This document shows positions 58,008 to 64,000 of a stretch of DNA of 64,000 bases, piece by piece. How positions within the stretch are numbered: the stretch's first letter is position 1; each line of letters opens with the position of its first letter. The stretch spans positions 871,516-935,515 of the forward strand of contig NW_004450303.1 in NCBI RefSeq assembly GCF_000321225.1. Reading direction: 5' to 3'. Position numbers and translations under genes: made by a program. Below the pieces are notes generated by a model that was given only the letters and a program-made list of their open reading frames with translations, was not told the origin of the DNA and did no database searches. The stretch is from Odobenus rosmarus divergens (Eukaryota; Chordata; Mammalia; Carnivora; Odobenidae).

Positions 58008-58450
58008 GAGGGCTGCCATACTTTAATACCACAGTCTGGAAGGCTTAAAACAACAGACATGTATTCTCTCACAGTTCTAGAGGCTAGAAGTCTGAAATAA
58101 AAATGTTGACAAGGCCAGACCTATAGAGAAAGATCCTCCTTTGCCTCTTCCAGCTTCTGGTGGGCCCAAGGGTTCCTTGGTTGGGGCAACATATTTTCTA
58201 ATATCTGCCTCCATCCTTCCACAGCCATCAATCCCTGTGTCTGTGTCCAAATTTTCTTCTTCTTATAAGGATGCCAGTCATATTGGATTAGGCTTCACTT
58301 TAATCATCTATAGTGATCTCATCTTAACCTTATTATATCTGCAAAGACACTATTTCCAAATAAGGTCACATTCACATTCACATTTCAAGGGTTGGCACTT
58401 CACCATATAGTTTAAGTGGGTGATAGGAGGGCACGGCTCAACCCATGACA
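58008..58450 (-). mobile_element. MaLR (MLT1-type) solo LTR, minus strand
   Basis: Ordered blocks gagggctgccatactttaat, ctcacagttctagaggctag, cagtcatattggattaggct, atctcatcttaaccttatt and ccaaataaggtcacattcac. The left boundary is near tgagggctgcc. Confidence 0.75.
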
Positions 58451-58559
58451 GGACCTAAGGGAGAACAGTACCAACAATTTCAGTGCTTTTGCTTTCATTA
58501 GTTATTATAGATGCTAAATAAATAGTAGTAATAATAATAATGGGCATTGTTATTACTAA

Positions 58560-58660
58560 TATTATGAAAAACACATATATAGCACTTATGATGTACCGGG
58601 CCCTGCTTTAAATGATTACAAATATTAACTCATTGATTGCACTTAAATGAGAATCCAAGG
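58560..58660 (+). repeat. MIR or L2 end
   Basis: gcacttatgatgtaccgggc and acaaatattaactcattg resemble this class. Confidence 0.45.
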
Positions 58661-59725
58661 GTCTTACTCTGAAGTGATAATATATTGATAAGCAAATTCT
58701 GTTTTAGATTTTAAAAAGACTTCTTAAAATTAGACTTTTTTAAATAATTTTATCCTTTTTATTTTAATTATGTCATGCATCCTAAAAGTCTTCAATGCCT
58801 ATGAAGTTTTGACTAGCAAAGCATACTGGTAGTTTAAAAACTTCTCATTAGGTTTATTTAAACTTTTTTTGTTTATTCATTATTAGGGTTTGAACCAGTT
58901 CCAGATACCATTACCAATGAAACTAGGCCTGCCATAGCAGCTGAAGGCAACCATTTATTACATACACTTCATTTGAGTCTCTTATTAATGGTGACATCTG
59001 TTTAAGTCTTAATTACCACATTACCAGAACTGGTCCCTTGTCACATTTCCCCTAATTCACTGTAGCATAAATACAAAAGTGAAAAATACATTCTAAGGTA
59101 ATTATAAGGTTGTTTAGAAATGAGATACATATAAAGAATAATTTGCTGCATATTAGACATGTGCTGGTTATTTCTGAATTTGATTTTTGCCTTTTGACAA
59201 AAAATTAAAACACTAAATTATAAACAAGTCTTTCAATTTTACTCATAAAACTAAAAGTATATATTAATACCCAATTATAAGAAATAATGGTTTGAATGTA
59301 CATTTAGGTAATGTAATTAGTAGGATATTTTCCTTAATAGGTGTTTTAGAGATAAATTTCTTTTTGAATTTTGTAGCATCCTAAGGAAAGAGTAAAAAAT
59401 TATTAATTTTTGCAATAATTATTCATTCATCATTGTAGTAGCAATACAATTCTATAAAATATTATCATTGTAATAATGACTTTCTCAGTAATGCTTCTTT
59501 AATGATACTTTAATATTTGCATTAGTAGTCTTTTACTGCAGGATTGCTGTATGTTTTTTTTGTAGGCTTTATAATATCATACTAGTTCATTACTACCAAT
59601 GAAATTTTCTTAGTGACTTAGCTTGTTTATGGTCTATGGAGATGGAATACTGAGTGGGAAATGCCAGTAGCAATCACTGATTCTGTCTGTAACATAAAGT
59701 GATAACAAGTAGTGTGCTTATAATA
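58661..59725. other. Unique AT-rich DNA, no gene seen
   Basis: Nothing recognised. Confidence 0.45.
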
Positions 59726-59910
59726 TTCCATTTATTCTTCTCAGTAAGCCTGCAGGTATTACTCTTGTCTTCTTGGAGACAATGAGACACAGTAAATAAT
59801 TTTCTAAGTCATACCACAAATAGATAGTGGAGCTGGGATTAAAACCTAGGATATCTGATTCCAGAATATATCCTCTTAAGTATTATGCTATTCTATACCA
59901 ATCATAATGG
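59726..59910 (+). repeat. MIR SINE fossil
   Basis: Has cttctcagtaagcctgcagg and gtggagctgggattaaaacc in the order expected of a MIR core. Confidence 0.6.
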
Positions 59911-60289
59911 TTCTGCCCCCAAATAATTATTATGTGGCTACTATATACTCATCTTGAGCCTATTAGTGATTGACTGATAAAGAAGTGAAAGTTGATGCCC
60001 TTTCCTTAAGGGAAAAGATGACATTTATAAGTGAAAGTATTAAAATTAATTATATCAGCAGTATATTAGACAATAATGTTAATTTTTTTGTCCTGAAAAT
60101 GTATTTAAGAAAGAAGGCTGAACTAGAGCTAGGTTTTCATTGAACTGGACCTTGATAGAGCATGCAAAACAAACCAAACCAAACCAAAAGAAAGTGTGGA
60201 TAAGCAGAGGGACAGGCTAGACCTGAAAGAATGAGGACAAGCGGTTGAAAATTTCCCTGAATAAAAGGTGTTCTTTTAGAGAGGATTTA
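59911..60289. other. Unique DNA, no gene seen
   Basis: Includes a short (AAACC)n-type run near 60168-60190. 60070-60240 may be L2-like. Confidence 0.4.
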
Positions 60290-60488
60290 CCCGGGTGCCT
60301 GAGTGGCTCAGCTGGTTAAGCGACTGCCTTTGGCTGAGGTCATGATCCTGGAGTCCCGCGATCAAGTCCCGCATCGGGCTCTCTGCTCGGCAGGGAGCCT
60401 GCTTCTCCCTCTGACCTTCCTCCGTCTCATGCTCTCTCTCTACCATTCTCTCTCTCTCAATAAATAAATTAAAAAAATAAATAAATAA
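60290..60488 (+). mobile_element. Can-SINE, plus strand, distinct subfamily
   Basis: Shares gcgactgcct, ctggagtcccg, gatcaagtcccgcatcgggc and ctctgacc with the copy at 11653. The duplication agaggattt is at about 60280-60288 and 60489-60497. Confidence 0.94.
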
Positions 60489-60497
60489 AGAGGATTT

Positions 60498-62121
60498 GCT
60501 CTGTTTTAAGTAAGGCATTTGTGACTCATCAATTTTGAAGTATAGGAAGAGCAACAATAGAAAACAAGTAGTAGTAACTATAATTATGAGGCCTCAGGTT
60601 TTTTTGAAAACAATTCAAATTATCAAAATTTTGAGTTCTCTGGAGACTGAAGGCAGTTAATAAGTTATCAGTTGATTTATGAACAAAATTTATTTGGGAC
60701 ATAAAAATAACAAATTTTTAACGAACAGCTATAAAATGGGCTTAGAAGAAAATTAGTATCATTATGTAATTCTCTTTTATGGGCTGCCCATAGAAGATCT
60801 AAAATAGGGGCCAGAGCATATGGAGTGAAGTCAAAATTCATAAGCCAGTATATTTTCCTGAATACATATATGTATTGATCAATAGGGCTAGATTTTGCTG
60901 GAGTTGGAACCTCAGTTTCTTTGTAAATAAAAATTAATTTCTCATTCACACAAAATCACTTCCAAACGATGACTCAAAGATCCAGAGTGTTTCTTGCTTA
61001 TGGTGTCATCATTTCTATATGTGGCTCCACTGTTCTTAGGAGGAGGAAGAGGATTTGTGCAATCCACTATTAAATGACTTCACTCAGAGGTAATTCATAT
61101 CACAACTGCTCAAAGCCATTTCACCAAAACTGGTGACCTAACCAGTGACTAAACTGGTCCTACCTAACTATAAGGGAAGGGGTCTGATAAGTTGGAGAGT
61201 ACATGGCTACTAAAGGATCAATGACTGTCTCGGCTACATCATAGAATGCTACTTCTACAGGATGCTAATAAAGGATTAACACATAGTGTCTCCCATGCAA
61301 AAGTGTATTTGGGGTAGGTGTTTAAAAATTAAGTACATTTCTGTATGTTGACTTTTAATATGCTTACAAACATTGGTAATGTTGAGAAAGCATGTGACAT
61401 GCAGCATTTCTCAAACTTACTGTACACTGTTTTGGTTGCAGGATACAGTGTACTGGGATAACTCTGTACTCTCAGGGTTTTTGAGGGGCAGGAGATATGC
61501 GGATATTGTCTGTAAAGTAGATGTGGGTCATTTAGGAAAGAGTTCAACAGTACGAGTTCATGTGATGTGGACCATAGATGAATCAACAGCTTAGGAAATG
61601 GAATGTTTTATCCATAACATGAAAGTTGTAGGTGAAAGGTCCCCAGGAACAAAAATCTCCAAAGAACACACAGAAAGAATACTTATGAGACAAAAATCAC
61701 TTTTCAGTGCTCTTAGGCCCAAAGAGCATGAAATCTATCCAACCAAGTCAGAAGTACGCTATGACCTTACTACTCTTTTTTTTCTCCTCTTTCCATAAGG
61801 CTCAAAACCACAGTTAGAAACTAAGGAAATAAGGGAGCTAGAGGGAGAGCAGAAGCCAATTCCATTTCCTTTCCCTAATTAAGACAGCTGCCCATTATGA
61901 CTCTGAGCATTCAAAAGAGGGAGGGGAATTCTAAACCTCAGATGACTGTTGAAGCGGGTTGATTAATATGTTGGATTTATTATTTAGTCCAGACTTTGTG
62001 TTGTGACTTAAAGTGATTATAGAACAATTTATCACCCAAGAATGAACGGAAAAGTTAATTATGTGCCAAATTTTTCATGGGATTATTACCCTAAATGTAT
62101 AAATATTAAAGGAAGGGGAGT
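60498..62121. other. Unique DNA, no gene seen
   Basis: Slightly less AT-rich around 61130-61290 and 61440-61700. Short frames only, none recognised. Confidence 0.45.
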
Positions 62122-62498
62122 GTATTAATTGCAAGGGCTGCCAAAACAAAGTGCCACAGACTGGCTGGCTTATTAAACAACAGAAATTGTTTTTTTTTTC
62201 ACAACTCTGGAAGTTTGAAGTCCAAGATCAGGGTGTCAGCAGGGTTGATTTCTTCTGAGGCCTCTCTGGCTTGTAGATGGCTGTCTTCTCCCTGTGTCTT
62301 CAGATTTTCTTCTCTCTGCCTGTGTCTTTGTGTGTAGTAATTTCGTTTTCTTACAAAGACATGCGTCATATTGCATTAGAGCCTACCCTAACAAACTCAT
62401 TTTAACTTAATTACCTCTTTAAAGACCCTGTCTTGAGGTACTGTAGTTAAAACTTCAACACATAAATTTTGAGGACACACAATTCAGCTCGTAACAGG
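62122..62498 (-). mobile_element. MaLR (MLT1-type) solo LTR, minus strand
   Basis: The best-preserved LTR of its class here. It runs tgtattaattgcaagggctg, cagactggctggcttatt, agtccaagatcagggtgtca, ccctgtgtcttcagatttt, acttaattacctctttaaag and ends acaattcagctcgtaaca. The ends are TG...CA-like, with flanking gggag and gggaa as a possible 5-bp duplication. Confidence 0.82.
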
Positions 62499-63695
62499 GA
62501 AAATGTTGCAATTTTATCATGAGTCCTATTCAATGCATCTGTTGCATATTGGTAAATATTCAGATATTAAACGACTTTTGATGTCTTGGAACAAACTCAG
62601 CTTGGCCATTAAATATAACTCTTACGATATATTCCTGGATTTTAATGCAATTTTTAAAAAATCTTTATTTTCAAGACAGATTATTACATAGTCTATTGCT
62701 TTATGTTTTAATATATTTATTAAGGTTTGTAGTCTATCTTATGCTGGCAAATCCGTGGCAACAAATAAGAAAACCTACAAGGAAATGTATCATTTTCATA
62801 GAAAAATTTGCATTTAAACTTAAATAGCTAACATAAAACATTGAAAAATGATTACATACTTACTATTTTAAAAGACTCTAGGAATATGCAATTAGTCATA
62901 TATGCTAATTATTAAAATTCACTGCTACAACATCCCTAAAAATCTCTGTGGTTAAAAAGTTTATTTCCATCTAACTGAATTCAGTGGTGTTCTGGTTGAA
63001 TGAATCTCTTTTGTGGTTCCTCTTCAGGAATTGATTCAAAGATTCAGGCTCCATTCATTCTGTGGCCCAGATACCATCAAGCATTCAGGGAGCTGGAATA
63101 GAGAATGTGTGGGGAAGGCACATCCTTTCTAAACTGTCTCAGTAGTAACCCATCTGCTCAGCTCACATTTCAAGTACAAGACAGAGTCACATCTTCACGT
63201 AAGGGGCTCGTTATAGTAGTTCAGCTGTGCATCAAAGAGAAGGAGACAAGTTTCATGAGCATTTACTTGGTCTCTGCCATAGATGGGGTCACAGTTGAGA
63301 TTTAGCCAAACTCTAAAAACTGTCAATTACAATATTATCTAAATTATTCCAAGCTAGGAAACCAATACAAAACAAAAGAGAAAACAAAAAACAAAAAATT
63401 TAGAGTCTCCAGAGTCATTCTGACAATGAAGGATAATTTTAACTGTAACTTGATTTTAATCATCGTGACTTCTGTAGCATAGATAGACATTAAAAAAATA
63501 ATAATAAAACCCAAAAGTATGTCCCAGTTTTTTCATGTTGCAAAATGGTGGGCAGTTTCTTGGCTCAGAAAACAATTTCTGGATTACGTATGAAGTCAAA
63601 ATAAAAAAATATTTTCATTGAACTATAGTCATGATATGCATCTTTTAATTTTTAATTAACAAGAAGAGGGTGTGGTATGATGTAAAATGTCAGTG
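62499..63695. other. Unique AT-rich DNA, no gene seen
   Basis: 62950-63310 is less AT-rich and may be old repeat. Nothing is assigned. Confidence 0.4.
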
Positions 63696-63920
63696 TCAGA
63701 AAGTAAGTTTATGTTGCTGCTCTGTCGCTTCTCAGTTCTTTGACATCAAGCAGGTCACTTAAGCTTACTTTACTAGGCTTCCTCAACTATAAAATGGAGA
63801 TACTGTAAGAATATTACTAGGTTTATATGTGATTCAAATGTCAGAATACCTGAACTATACCCAGGTTAGTGGGCATTGTACCATGGCCAGACACATAAAC
63901 AGTGTTTTGTTTAACCATCA
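63696..63920 (+). repeat. MIR SINE fossil
   Basis: cttctcagttctttgacatc, aagcaggtcacttaagctta and cctcaactataaaatggaga follow the MIR order (compare: loss-of-time-style ttgggcaagttacttaa, cctcatctgtaaaatgggga in the family). Confidence 0.65.
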
Positions 63921-64000
63921 TTAACATCCTCAACATGATATCAAATCAACTTCAATGTTTTCCTACTTTGTAATCATCAAGGCTTTGATATAGAAAGTAT

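Noticed and set aside
1..64000. CRISPR array, operon, phage or defence system
   Set aside because: The window is mammalian. Repeats are interspersed retroposons and microsatellites with no regular repeat-spacer pattern, and there are no clustered bacterial genes.

Overview
The window is nuclear DNA from a placental carnivoran, and it looks like gene-poor intergenic or deep-intronic sequence. It is AT-rich and carries 25 recognisable Can-SINE (SINEC) copies. These are tRNA-Lys-derived SINEs with a gcgcctgggtggctcag head, a CT-rich stretch and an (AAATA)n tail. Many LINE-1 3' ends share one 3' UTR. The SINE head and body are unlike the dog SINEC_Cf or the cat type as I know them. I therefore infer an arctoid caniform (bear/panda, seal or mustelid). 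I cannot name the species.

I see no exon of a multi-exon host gene. The one clear cellular gene sequence is a processed retrocopy of S100A10 (p11) on the minus strand at about 13994-14594. It has an uninterrupted 97-codon frame, both UTRs, a polyadenylation signal, a poly(A) tract and a perfect 15-bp target-site duplication. It appears to sit inside an older MIR-like SINE.

Layout: 1-1976 is the 5' end of a young-looking LINE-1 on the minus strand. The first 60 codons of ORF1 are intact and the rest lies outside the window. Its GC-rich 5' UTR holds a 262-bp-period tandem duplication and an ATG-initiated antisense frame. 2-12 kb holds SINEs, an MaLR LTR split by two tandem SINEs (4743-5645), a fossil DNA transposon split by an L1 3' end (7775-8655), a retroviral-type LTR fossil (9127-9427) and another MaLR LTR. 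12-17.7 kb holds old L1 and L2 pieces, the S100A10 retrocopy, SINEs and an L1 end with a 5' inversion. 17.7-36 kb is mostly unique AT-rich DNA punctuated by SINEs. 36-49 kb is LINE-rich. It includes an ancient near-full-length L1 (43157-49085, plus strand) with decayed ORF1 and ORF2 and three antisense SINE insertions. 49-64 kb is unique DNA with an (AAT)/(AAC) microsatellite, three MaLR LTRs, SINEs, one 520-bp L1 3' end and MIR/L2 fossils.

No genes act together here. The content is a record of retrotransposition, with L1 machinery supplying the likely mechanism for the SINE copies and the S100A10 retrocopy. I found no CRISPR array, operon, tRNA gene, rRNA gene or novel multi-gene system. Family names for the repeats are from memory of consensus sequences and were not checked with a repeat library. 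Boundaries without a quoted target-site duplication are approximate.
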